64,000 bases of DNA from Buxus sempervirens (Eukaryota > Streptophyta > Magnoliopsida > Buxales > Buxaceae), in the NCBI GenBank assembly GCA_947561395.2, contig OX387185.1, forward strand, positions 40,682,602 to 40,746,601, written 5' to 3'. The notes under the pieces were generated by a model. It made no database searches. It had not been told where the DNA came from and was given only the letters and a program-made list of their open reading frames with translations. Of the stretch, positions 53,686 through 64,000 are shown one piece after another (the first letter of the stretch is position 1; each line of letters begins with the position of its first letter). The position numbers and the translations under genes are program-made.

Positions 53686-54063
53686 TCTATACTATTATGA
53701 TAAAGCTAACCGACCTTTTTTTTCTGGCTAACATTTGAAACCTAAACTACCCCTCATATTTTATTATATTCACTTTCATCTCCCCTTAACTAGCTTACAC
53801 TTATAACAGTCTATAACATTTGATACGTAAATTATGGGTTTATCATATTCACTTTTATCTACCCTTAACTAATTTACACTTATATAACTACCTTACATTG
53901 TCCAAAATGTCCTTTATTTTTAATTCTATTTACTTTTATATGCTTACAATTATAACTACTTCTATTCCCCAAAAGTTCCTTCAATATTTTTTTTATCTCC
54001 TAATTAATTGGATCCACTTATTTAATTCTCTTGCTATGTGCATACCACGTGCATTTTCCCTAG
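53686..54063 (+). mobile_element. Non-autonomous Helitron, 378 bp
   Basis: It starts A|TCTATACTATTATGATAAAG and ends CATTTTCCCTAG|T, with CCACGTG just before. This is the TC...CTRR structure between A and T expected of Helitrons. No Rep/helicase coding. Confidence 0.68.
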
Positions 54064-54401
54064 TATACTAAATTACTACCAGAGACCCCTTTAAAAGTTT
54101 TTAAAGACTCTCACATCCTTCTAAATAACCATATATATGACTTAATATAATAATATGTATATGCAGTACTGCACATGTTGCCCCCTAGATTAGAGTAGAT
54201 AAGGTTTAAGTTGTGAAAGGTCACTCATTTGGAGTTGATAGCAAAATGTAGGATAAAAGTGAAATACTTGTCCTATCAAAATAAGGACATGTTGTCTATG
54301 CAATGCTATGTGAACACGAGGTGATCTCTTAAAAACTATAGTTCGTGCAAACTATTAGCATAAAAAAACATAGTTCATACCATCAGTGATATTAATTAGA
54401 C

Positions 54402-54633
54402 AAGCAGGGTGCACGTGCAGTACTGCAGGTGAGAAAGGATGTAGGGATGTCGGGGGAACAACTACAAAACTACTTAACTTTTAAGTTAAGGGAATTGAGT
54501 TGTTATGACAATTACACCACTTTCTTTAATGAAACTTAACCATGTGAGGAAAGGCTTTTTTTGGAAAGCTAAATATTTTGTTAGGCACGCTTCCCAAGGG
54601 AATTTCTCGTGTTAAATACAGTATAAATATAGA
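54402..54633 (-). mobile_element. Probable non-autonomous Helitron, about 232 bp
   Basis: The minus-strand start A|TCTATATTTATACTG is followed by GGGAAGCGTGCC (as at 14390). The other end has GGGTGCACGTGCAGTACTGC, the same hairpin family as at 53257. The exact 3' base is uncertain. Confidence 0.5.
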
Positions 54634-56183
54634 TATCACTATTTTTTATTTCATCTTTTTTGGGGCCCACATCCACATTCCCTAATATTGGTTGGCTGAG
54701 CGAATTTATCACATAAGGTGTACTTTATTCCGTAATGTTTATTAAATAGTTCAGATTCAATGCCTTCCCTAAAAGATATGCATATTATGTCCCTTCTAAT
54801 TCAAGTAATTTCTTATCCTTCCAATGTCTATAGCTGTTTTGTTGGATAAATAATGGACATGATTAAACGGCTATCTTACAAATTTTAGAAGGGTTTCTTA
54901 GTTATCTTTGTTTTAGCCCTCCTAATATTTGAGTCTTTGAAAGCACCAAAAGGAAATGCATTGGGCATAAAATAAAAGGAGATTGGCCGTTTGGTAACGT
55001 GTTCAGAAACGGTTTTTCGTTTTTAAACACAGAAAATTGAAAACCTGTTTGGTTGAAAAAAATTTCAAACCATTTTTCAGAAAAACGGTTGAAAAATAAC
55101 CCGGTTTTTAGAAACCGAAAATTTCGGTTTCTAAAAACGATGAACCGTTTTTCACTCAATGGCATTTTTGTAATTTCTTATTTCTTTTCACTTCGATGGT
55201 TTTACCCCTTGCCTCTCTTTCGCACAAAACTCTTACTCTCAAAAACGACGAGCATCAGGTGAAAGAGAAGAAGCAGAATCAACGGCATTATTTCTCTCAG
55301 TGTAAGTCCCTCTCAAAGTTCTCATCTCTCTATCAATTTGTTCTTACGGTTCTACTGCACATTCATGTTGTTTCGTTTCTAAAATCATGAATTTTTTCGG
55401 GTTTTGACTGTTCATTGTTGAGTGGGTTTGATCGAGTTTCTTCTATGGCTAGGTTAGGCTCTAAACCCTAATTCAGATCATATATTATCTTCTTAAACAT
55501 CTCCTTTCTCCTAGTCTCATGTTTCAGATCATATATTACCTTCGTGTATTTGGAAATTTAAAAGCCCCCAAATGGCTTGCATCCCCCAACTTCGCTTGTT
55601 TCTTCTTCAACCAGACTGAAGCCGCTGTCTTATTTTTCTGAAATCAAATCCCAATGGGTCCAGTTCAAGTTTGAATTGTACTTTGATATTCGGATTCTTT
55701 CATGTGAAGTCAACTATCGGCTGCTCAATCGATGCTCCGGAAAAAAATTTAATATTCTTTCTAGATAAACTCTCTCTTTTTTTGACTTCTATCCATTGAG
55801 TTGAAGAAGGAGAAAGTCAAACAAAGTGTTAAGAATGGTGGAGAAAGAGAGAATTTAATCGACTAAAAGAGCGAGCTGTTCCCTCTTCCTTGTACTCTGT
55901 TTTGACTGGTGGTGATTATACCATACACAGCTTCAACAATTACCGTTACATAATACATAATACATGGCTATGTCTGTCCTGTTTTACAGATTCGTTCAAA
56001 TGATGCTCCATGTACTGTTTTATATAATTATAATATTAGTCAATAGATCCTTAGTTTTAGGCTTGTCCCTAGATAATATCAATGGGTGTACTCATTTGAG
56101 ACTTTCCTTTCCCCTTTTGCTTTATTTGTTATCTCTTTTTTATCTTCATGAAGCCTATATTTGTTTATCTTCATACAGATATA

Positions 56184-57618
56184 ATGGAGTCAGAAAACGA
56201 ATTAGAAGAAGAGTCATATAGTGACTCTATATTTCATGATGATGACTCTCAATCAGATGGGGATTATGATAATCTAGAATTTGATGAGGAACACGATTTG
56301 ATGGTGGAAATGGTTGTGGTAGAAGCAATTGCAAATCATTATAATATGTACTTTTTTTAATCACCATATAGAAGTGATGATTATATTGGTGCAAATTATG
56401 TGATGAATATCTTAAATGGCAATCCTCAAAAGTGTTTTGATATACTTAGGATGGAAAAACATGTATTTTTATCTCTTTGTCATACCCTTAAGGAGAAGAA
56501 GTTCTTATATGATTCACGTTATGTAAGCGTGGAAGAGCAAGTGGCTATGTTTCTTATGACCTTGGGGCATAATCAAAGAAATCAAATGATTGCTGATCGT
56601 TTTCAACACTCTAGAGAAACTGTTTCTAGACACTTTAAAATTGTTTTAAAAGCTATATTACAATTGGGGAAAGAGACTATCGTGCCGCCATCTTTTCAAG
56701 AAACTCCAAATGAGATTCGCAATAACATGAAGTACTATCCCTGGTTCAAGGTAAATGAAGAAAGCATGTCCTATTTAGTAGTATTTAAGTTGTATTTGAA
56801 ATCAAAATTAATTTTTTATTTGTTATCTCTTATAGGATTGTATTGGAGCAATAGATGGGACACATATTAGTGCTTATGTTCCAATGAAGAAACAAGTTCC
56901 ATATCGTGGGAGAAAAACTATTACCACACAGAATGTAATGTATGCCTGTTCATTTGATATGAAGTTTACATTTGTCTATACAGGTTGGGAGGGCACCGCG
57001 CATGATTCTCGGGTTCTTTTAGATGCAATCAATAATCCAGCTTTGAACTTTCCCCACCCTCCCCTAGGTATATATGTACACACTTTCAATTATGAAATTG
57101 AGTTATAATATCAAATCATAATTATTAACAATTATCATGTTGTCTTAGGTAAGTACTATGTTTTGGACTTTGGTTATACTGGTATGGCGGGTTATCTTAT
57201 ACCTTATCGTGGAGAGTGATATCATTTACGAGACTTTCGAGGAAGAGGTTGACAGGCACATACATCTAGAGAATTATTTAATCATGTCCATTCTTCGTTA
57301 TGTAACGTGATAGAACGTTGCTTTGGTGTATTGAAAGCTCGGTTTCCAATTTTAAAGCTCATGCCTTCGTACTCTCTTCGCACACAAGGATACATTGTTA
57401 TTGCAACGTGCACAATTCACAACTTCATTAAACATGAGACACAAAGGGACCAGTTATTTGAAGAATATGGAAGGGAAGACTTGATTCTAAGTGAAGGTGG
57501 ACAGAATATAGAGCCTTCGGAAGGTAGTTCACAAGCAGCTCAACACAGAGAAATGATTGCACTTAGAGATAGAATTGCATATGAAATGGCAATAGCTAAT
57601 GGTGTAAGAGTTGTTTAG
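56184..57618 (+). pseudogene. Harbinger (DDE_Tnp_4) transposase, decayed
   Basis: Exons 56184-56750, 56836-57067 and 57149-57618 join in phase with GT-AG introns into about 422 codons. The N-terminus is acidic (MESENELEEESYSDSIF). A DNA-binding-like helix region (QMIADRFQHSRETVSRHFK) follows. The catalytic triad is visible as IDGTH (D), GTAHDSRVL (D) and NVIERCFGVLK (E). Three in-frame stops break it: TAA at about 56358 and two TGA codons at about 57217 and 57250. Host ALP1/HARBI1-like proteins derive from this family, but the flanking inverted repeats and stops say this is a transposon copy. A 3' UTR segment is interrupted by the solo LTR at 57712. Confidence 0.88.
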
Positions 57619-57735
57619 ACTATAAATAGGGAAGGAGTTGATGAGATTTTATCCTTTTTAATTTGTGGTACAAAATTTTGATTCCCCTTTTTTTCATAGC
57701 AAATTTGCTATTGTAAAACCCCAGTTTTGAGAAAA

Positions 57736-57773
57736 AATAATAATAATAATAATAATAAGTAGCTAATTTTGAG

Positions 57774-57822
<49 letters not shown>
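57736..57822. repeat. (AAT)n and (TA)n microsatellites
   Basis: AATAATAAT repeats lie at about 57736-57758, followed by an uninterrupted (TA)n run at about 57778-57822. Confidence 0.93.
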
Positions 57823-57825
<3 letters not shown>

Positions 57826-58559
57826 AATAATGATAATAGAAAATAATACAAGATAAAATAAAATGTATATACAGGAAACTTGACTCCGGAATTCTTACAG
57901 GTCTAATCAACATTTAAATTATTGCTGGAGATTGTGGTCATTAGTGGCAAAGGAAATGGGGTAGAATATTATTAAGAAATTATTTACGAACTTCAAAGTA
58001 TGGTAGTAGATAGGGAGCTAGCAAATAAGTAATCCGGGTTTCAGTCTAGTAAAATAAGGGGTAGAAAGGGCATTCCGAGGGTTAATTACGGTGAGTCAGG
58101 TTAAACCCTAGTGATGCCTATAAATAGATAATCAATGTAAAATTTTTGGGGAGAAAACAAAGAGATTGGGAAAAGTTCCTGTTCCGAAATTAGGGCGGCG
58201 GCCGAAGCTTGGGACTCGAATGGAGTTCATCGAAAATGCTTGGAAACTTGAGGAAGATCCCCAATACCAGGTGAGTGGCACCGTTTTAAAACCTGATTTA
58301 GTTTATTCGTGGATTTGGTTTGAATGAATGCATGGTTATTGAATGAATTGTTCTCTGTATTTCTGTATTTCTGGGCAAAGACAGTCCGACGGGTTTTGGT
58401 ACAATAATTTGGGGATAACTTGAAAACATGTTAGATTAAATCCAAAATAGGTTTGAATGTGTTCTGGGGGTATTGGGAGACTAGAGAAGTAGTTACAGAC
58501 CGGAAAAATCCAGCCAGAGTTGGAGTTTTGGGATTAACAGAGACTTGAAAAACGCAGTG

Positions 58560-58810
58560 GGTCACCGCTCACTTAGCGCCCACTTCGGGAAGTAGGCGCC
58601 CAGAAAATTTGACCTGGCGCCGAGCTCGTGCCCACTCAGCGCTCAGCTCGCGCCCACTTAAAACTCTCGCGCCTACCTCGCGCCTTTCTCGCGCCCATTT
58701 GGCGCCGAGCTCGCGCCCACTCATCCTCGAGTGAGCGCCAACCCAAATTTTGATGAGATGAGCACCGCTCACTCAGCGCTCACTTAGCGCCCACTTCAGG
58801 AAGTGAGCGC
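58560..58810. repeat. GC-rich array of GCGCCCACT / AGCGCTCA motifs in the solo LTR
   Basis: About a dozen variants of GCGCCCACTT, CAGCGCTCA and GCGCCGAGCTCG are packed in 250 bp of otherwise AT-rich DNA. GCGCCCACTTCGGGAAGT near 58577 recurs as GCGCCCACTTCAGGAAGT near 58788. Confidence 0.8.
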
Positions 58811-59154
58811 CTAGTTCATTTCCTTGCTGAATCTCAAATTTTAGTAAAACCAAGGGGTTTTTGGATGCTAGAAGGTCTTCGACCACATACCAAAGTATTT
58901 GTTTACAACCTTAGAGATAAAAAATTTACTTATGAGAACATTGAAGATAGATCCGTGGATTCCGTAAAAGCTTATGAAGTAGATATTGGGAAATAATTAG
59001 GTGATGTTCGGGATATCAAAACACTGGGGCTTTTATTTTAGTTCTTTTGGATTATACACTGTACTGTACTTGATTGAGATTTATTAAACCCTGTTTTCTT
59101 GATGGCAAGTTCTGAATTATATTGCAAAGATTATTTACTTGTTTACTTGTGAGG

Positions 59155-59245
59155 AATTATGATGTTCTGGTTGGAACACTTGTGAGATGATATTCTGGTT
59201 GGAACACTTGTGAAGAATTACTGTTCTGGTTGGAACAACTTGTGA
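59155..59245. repeat. Short tandem array of TTCTGGTTGGAACACTTGTG
   Basis: Three copies at about 59164, 59192 and 59224, each followed by a variant of AGATGATA/AAGAATTA. Confidence 0.8.
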
Positions 59246-59402
59246 TGTGCATACTGAATGCAGTGTTTTATCGGCTATTTATCGGTTTTGGTTTAGCTTG
59301 TCCTGGATCCAGAGTCTAAGCTTAGTAATGTGATGTATTTTGTTTTATTGGTGTAATGGCATGGCCATGGAGTATTGCCACGACTGGTGTAGAGCAGCCA
59401 GA

Positions 59403-59515
59403 AACCCTGAGTAGGCCTGGTTGTCAGTGCCGACACCCGGAGTAGGCCGGCATTGGATGACGATACCCTGAGTAGGCCGTCATTTCATAGTGTCCGATAC
59501 CCTGAGTAGGCCGGA
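59403..59515. repeat. Four-copy array of CCCTGAGTAGGCCG
   Basis: Copies CCCTGAGTAGGCCTG, CCCGGAGTAGGCCGG, CCCTGAGTAGGCCGT and CCCTGAGTAGGCCGG, spaced about 30-38 bp. Each repeat plus its spacer can pair with neighbouring GCCGGCA / GACGGCC segments. Confidence 0.8.
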
Positions 59516-60250
59516 ACTGTGTACATGGAGGTGTGGATGTCGCTCTGGCATGTCGATTAACCAATTCAAGCAACTACATGACATCGACCAATGTTGGTAT
59601 TTGATTTTGTTTGACGTGGTATGTTTTATTCGCTGGTCTATTGGTGCGGAGTGGCCAATGATAAACACTCTAGTATTTCAAAAACCTGAGTTGTTGAACT
59701 ATGTTTTCTTCGATATGTTGCTAACTGGTTATACGTGACTTTACGGCTATATGCATGATTAATATCGTCTTTACTGCTTGGTTTATTCGATGGTTTTCCT
59801 CATGGATGTAAATTAGATCGTTGAAGTTTTGTTGGGTTATACGTGTTATCATCGTTGTATATGGTTTGTAATCGTGGCATGTTTTAGAACTGAACTAAAT
59901 GTATTTGTGCATGCATGTGCTGCTCACTGGGATATTCGTATCTCACCCCATTGTTTTCGTTTTGTTTTCAGATACTGGAGAGCTCGATACTCGAGGGTAG
60001 TTACTTGGGTCATGTGAGTTTTATTTTGGGGTTATTTTTAGCGCACTCTGTTATATAGCCATTGTTGTATTCATGTTTTTCCTTACTCTGGTAGTGCGAT
60101 CCTGTTATTTATTATAACCTCTGGAGACGAGTTACGGGTTTTCATGTGACTCGGATATGGGGCGTTACAGCTATAGTTTAATAGGCTTGTAGGTTGTATA
60201 GTAATGCATATTGGTTAATTTTGAAAACCTGAATCGTTTTTTTTTATCAA

Positions 60251-60358
60251 TTGTTACCAAACGGGTTTCTTGTCACCTGTTTTCAAAAACCTAAAAAACT
60301 GTGATTGTTACCAAACGGGTTTCTTGTCACTTGTTTTCAAAAACCCAAAAACAGTTCC
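60251..60358. repeat. 54-bp tandem duplication near the Harbinger right end
   Basis: TTGTTACCAAACGGGTTTCT at 60251 recurs at 60305 and is followed by the same TGTCACYTGTTTTCAAAAAC. A single copy is present at the equivalent place in element X (53571). Confidence 0.75.
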
Positions 60359-60716
60359 AACTGTTTTTAGTTTTCAAACTGTTTTTAAAAAAAGCGTTAC
60401 CAAACAGCCTCTAAGTTTGCATAGGGGAATTGCTTCTCAAATAACTCGTGGGAATATTTTATATGGGAAGGTCTTAGCAGTGTGCCAACAATCGACATTG
60501 ATATTGATACTTTACCTTTTGTTGGATCTAAATATTAATCAATCAATCAAAGTCAAATGCTTTATCTCAATTAGTTGGGATTGACAACATTAGTTCTATA
60601 TCTCTATCCCAAAGGGTCTGAAATCGTTTGTTGTTGTTAACTGCAGCAGTTGCTGCAATTTTTTTTTTCTGAGTTAGAATGTCAAGTCCATAGAAACTTG
60701 GATCAAACTTAGCCTA

Positions 60717-62300
60717 TTTTTTTTTATGGGAAAAGTAGATTGCATTAATTAAAAGCAGAAAAGTTTCTTACAGACAGCCTCCCTCTAGCATCATCACACA
60801 GCGAAGGGGCTAGGAATTGGGGAGGTTTTGAGAGCCAAGTACATGAGAAGTTGTCTAAAGCGAATTTTGCTACAGCATTTGCTGATTTATTCCCTTCTCG
60901 ATAAATATGTTTGAACATCAAACTATGGAATCGGTTGCAGTAATCCAAGCTCTGTGAGATCAGTCCTCTGATAATCCATGGTATGTCTTCTTTAGGCTTC
61001 TTCAGGAGAGATATGATAGCTAGTGAATCACCTTCAAGAATGACATGAGAAAAACCCAGAGCCTCTGCCATTCTGAGACTTTGTAATGCACCCCATGCTT
61101 CTGATTGTTTCCCCATGTAATCCCTGCAGACTCCTCCTATTGTAGCTAGGCCCATCAAACTTCTAAAGGCTCCATCGAAGGTGAACTTGACATAGGGGGG
61201 ATGCGGAGGTTGCCATCCGATTTGGATCTGGTAAGTTGTTGTGGGGCTATCAAATTTGAGCTTCCTCAGTAGTTGGGAATAATCCATTCGCTCTGTCATG
61301 AGTCTACGGGCTCTTTCAATTGTTGGTTCCTTGTTATCGAAAAACTTCCGAATTGCGCATTGTCCAAATTACAGAGACAAAATTTCCAATACCTGTCAGA
61401 AAAAGCATGTTGTCATGTTCCTTATGTTGGCGAAGTAACTCACAAACCTTGGAAAACTATTGATGAAAAGAATCTTGAGGCCCCATTGCTTGTATCATGC
61501 CACCAATTGTCTTGAACCAGACGGCCCTCGAAAAGGGGGCATTGTAGCATCAAGTGAGTCAACGTTTCAGTTTGGTTCGAGCATAACCTGCATGAAGAAT
61601 TCCTCCAACCCAATCTATTTTCCAATAGCTTAGCAGTGGTCATGCCATCGTTTAGGCTCTTCCACAGCAGAAGCCTGACTTTCTCTGGGGTCCAAATGTG
61701 CCAACATTTTAACCATATGGACTTATCAGTTAAAGATGGTAACTTGAGCATTAGTCTGTTAATCGACGCTACAGAAAATTTTCCAGATGAGGTCGCATTC
61801 CAAAAGAGTTTATCATGAATCAAAGAAGGGGATATTGGGGTGTTAAGGATGGCTTTTGTAACAGATTGATTCCAGAATTTGGAAAGGATTTGAATGTTCC
61901 ACATACCTGTTTCCTCATCAATGAGCTAACTTACTTTTGTGAGGTTGAACTGTTGTTGATTTTTTTGCACTGTCAGCCGGTCCGTGAAGCCTGTGATCCA
62001 TCTGTCCTTTAATATATCAATGTCTCTTCCATTCGCTATTACCCAAACTGAACCTGCTGTGACCCATTCTTTCATGCTTTGTAGTTGCCGCCAGCCAAAG
62101 GATTGGTTTTGTGTGGCCCTTGCTTCCGTAAAATTACAATCAGGGAAATACACTTCTTTAATGAAACGAGTCCATATACTAGTCGATCCATTTTGTAGCT
62201 GCCATGCTGCCTTCGTAAGTAATGCAAGATTCATTGTCTTCATTCACTTGATGTTGAGGCGTCCACTTCTCCACGACCTAGTGATCCTTTCCTAGCATAT
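60717..62300 (-). mobile_element. 5'-truncated L1-type LINE, minus strand
   Basis: The 3' end is a T9 run at 60717-60725 followed by ATGGGAAAAGTAGATTGC. Reading from about 62300 down it encodes MKTMNLALLTKAAWQLQ, WVTAGSVWVIANGRDIDI, a zinc-binding region (CRLCSNQTETLTHLMLQCP) and an RNase H domain. The frames are split by stops near 62234, 61925 and 61440. No target-site duplication found. Confidence 0.83.
60745..61299 (-). pseudogene. LINE RNase H domain (184-residue open segment)
   Basis: FTFDGAFRSLMGLATIGGVC, then EAWGALQSLRMAEALGFSHV and ILEGDSLAII match the RVT_3-type RNase H domain (first Asp, Glu helix, second Asp). GNKSANAVAKFALD is the C-terminal motif. It belongs to the L1 copy at 60717-62300. 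Confidence 0.83.
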
Positions 62301-62306
62301 GGTATA

Positions 62307-64000
62307 TGTAAAACCCCGAATTTTCCTTAAATAATAAATTAAATTAATAAATGATATTAGTGAGAGTTATAATTGATAGAAATAATTTATTTTTGTAGGG
62401 GATGATCTAATTAGTGGAGATCTAGAATTGGACGCAGATCTGACCGTCCGATCATGAGATATTGAGGTATGTATTCTGATTGGGCGTGTGTATGGAATTT
62501 GGTGTATGTGAGATACATGGGATCGGAGAGTATAAGTATTAGTTTAATAACCTAAATCATATACGCTCGTATTTCGTTTGTCTTCGACAGCCGCAAGCGA
62601 CAAACCCGACTGAAGGAGAAGAAGAAGAGGAGGAGGAGGAAAGGTCTGGTTTTGAGTTCTTCATCGTCTAGAGTGTTGCTAGGTGATAGAGAATCGTTGT
62701 TGAGAGAAGAGAGGAAGATGAACGTTCGTTCAAGAGGTAGGTGACACCGTTTACCTTCGTTTTTGTATTTACATGTGATTAATCGACAAAAGCATGTTTT
62801 TATGATATATAATGATGTATATATGTTGATAATCATGTTATATATATGTTAGAATGAGTTTAGACGAGAAAAATCATGATTTGGAACTGATTCTGATCGT
62901 TTTCGAACGACCGCCGACCTCGACTGTTCTCGGCGATCATCGGCGATCTTAGGCGCTCGTTATAAATTTTAGACCGCCGTAGACCGCTTGAAGACGTATC
63001 ATCGGCGTTCGATTTTGAACTACCGCTGACCACAGACTGCCGAGGCGATCCTAGGCGCTCAGTTCAGATTTTGCAGATTTTCATAATTTCACACCCTGAT
63101 TCAATTCCAAACTATTTTTAGACAATTTTAATGATTAAATAAGATGTTTTAAGATCAAAATAAACTATCTAATTCCCTGTTTTACAGAAAAATAAATTAG
63201 GGAGGTATTTAGGACATTAGTTGTCAAACTTTGAAAGAAATGGAGAAACCTAGTTTTTGGAAAACCTAACTTGTATTTAATTACTAGAACATCTTCTAAA
63301 TGACACTATAAACCAGAAAACTGTATATAGGGAATTCAGAACTCAGATGACCGAATATTGAAGTAATTGACAGATTTAACCTTTATATGCCGCTAGGCAC
63401 CAACCCTTATAGAAATATTATATTTTAGGGAATTTTGGAGTCTGGTGGGCATAGCTGGTTATGGATCCATAGTTATAGCTAGATAGCTAAGGGATATGTC
63501 ATTTGGGTTGAGTTACTCCTATATGCGACGCGCTTCCTTTGCAAGTTAGTTTGTCTGGGAAGGTCCTATGTCTGGAGGGACACCCCGGTGAGCCGCTGGT
63601 GATTCCCTGTACATGTGGATAAGCGACCATCTCCATGTATTGATTCTGGTGCTGCATGCTGGTGGTACATGCCAACTCTGATGGGTACGTGTGCAATAAG
63701 TCAGTGACTACGGCTCTTGTCTAAGTTGCGCTGCATGGGACTTGAGTATCATTAGTAGCATTGCTCCTAAGTCGCACGGTGGTATAGCAATTGGTTGAGA
63801 ATCATCTCAAAAGGTTTATCTATCTTTGTGAGTCCTACAATAACACTGAAATCACAATACTTTATATTACTATTGAATACATGTTGGAGGCATGTGATTG
63901 GGATATTGATCGGATGTTACTGCTTAGTGCATCCTAGCAAAGTGTGAATCATGTTATTGATCTTGATATTGGATTCTTATATTAAAACTTGCTGAAATTC
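62307..64000 (+). mobile_element. LTR (5' part) of another element of the TGTAAAACCCC type, running off the window
   Basis: TGTAAAACCCCGAATTTTCC starts at 62307 directly beside the LINE fragment, the same start as the solo LTR at 57712. Like that LTR it has a GC-rich array (62890-63060, GGCGATCTTAGGCGCTCG variants) after a leader-like region. At least 1694 bp are present; the end, any second LTR and the internal region are outside. No coding sequence is seen. Confidence 0.55.
62890..63062. repeat. GC-rich array of GGCGATC / GGCGCTC motifs
   Basis: CGGCGATCATCGGCGATCTT, AGGCGCTCG, ACCGCCGTAGACCGC and GAGGCGATCCTAGGCGCTCA are variants of a common unit. It is the positional counterpart of the array at 58560-58810. 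Confidence 0.6.

Larger units (their letters stand above)
57712..60169 (+). mobile_element. Solo LTR, 2458 bp, inserted in the Harbinger element
   Basis: It begins TGTAAAACCCC and ends GGGGCGTTACA. It is flanked by the perfect 5-bp duplication GCTAT (57707-57711, 60170-60174). A TATA-like CTATAAATA lies at about 58118. No PBS, gag or pol is present, so it is best explained as LTR-LTR recombination. It contains (AAT)n and (TA)n microsatellites, a GCGCC-rich array and two other tandem arrays. Confidence 0.85.
54985..60409 (+). mobile_element. PIF/Harbinger transposon Y (about 2.96 kb native) interrupted by a solo LTR
   Basis: The left GGCCGTTTGGTAACG and right end (reverse complement GGCTGTTTGGTAACG) are inverted repeats, 14/15. 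Subterminal regions repeat AAACGGTTTTT and AAAAACAG motifs. The transposase lies at 56184-57618. Subtracting the 2458-bp solo LTR and its 5-bp duplication leaves about 2.96 kb. No second (Myb-like) PIF open frame was seen. The expected 3-bp target duplication is not clear at these boundaries. Confidence 0.75.

Noticed and set aside
56184..57618. Host ALP1/HARBI1-like gene
   Set aside because: In-frame stops and flanking Harbinger inverted repeats show it is a decayed transposon copy, not a domesticated gene.
57620..57913. Minus-strand frame with poly Tyr-Ile
   Set aside because: It is the translated (TA)n/(AAT)n microsatellite.
1..64000. CRISPR arrays, bacterial operons, tRNA or rRNA genes
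   Set aside because: The repeats present are transposon-derived and irregular. No tRNA cloverleaf or rRNA-like sequence was recognised by eye, and the gene structure is eukaryotic.

Overview
The window reads as nuclear DNA from a TE-rich flowering plant. It is AT-rich, has GT-AG introns of 4-13 kb, plant-type L1 and RTE LINEs, Ty3/gypsy LTRs, Helitrons, and hAT and PIF/Harbinger elements. A 200-N block at 25492-25691 shows it is a draft scaffold. I cannot name the species; nothing suggests a grass.

Two host genes are visible. The main one, on the + strand, is the 3' part of a CPSF73-II / Integrator-subunit-11-type metallo-beta-lactamase RNA endonuclease. Eight in-frame exons (2663-2799, 11234-11297, 24745-24810, 29742-29811, 33896-34000, 38978-39119, 43542-43638, 48595-49476) join without a stop into a 520-residue C-terminal part. 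The N-terminal exons carrying the HxHxDH metal motif lie upstream of the window. About 1.56 kb of coding sequence is spread over about 47 kb. The second gene (50615-51202, - strand) is a single-exon, 195-residue plant protein of unknown function, convergent with the first.

Layout: 1-2.66 kb is intron with a MITE. At 2.8-11.2 kb an intron holds a 4.95-kb hAT transposon (4760-9708) nested in a ~658-bp older element. At 11.3-24.7 kb the largest intron holds L1 fragments, a 450-bp hAT-like element, unclassified repeats and a long poly-C tract. At 24.8-29.7 kb an intron holds the assembly gap, a MITE and a complete-ended gag-protease-only gypsy element. At 29.8-48.6 kb the introns hold two small relatives of the big hAT, a decayed hAT transposase, a 759-bp hAT-like element, and L1 and RTE LINE fragments. 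At 50-51.3 kb lie a long-TIR MITE and the orphan gene. From 52 to 64 kb there is no host gene: a Helitron cluster, two Harbinger-family elements (one with a decayed transposase and a 2.46-kb solo LTR inserted in it), an antisense L1 3' part, and the start of another LTR that runs off the window.

I found no new biochemical system. The interest is the architecture: precise nested insertions with readable target-site duplications, a parent/derivative hAT family inside one gene, a pol-less gypsy element, and GC-rich repeat arrays inside LTRs.
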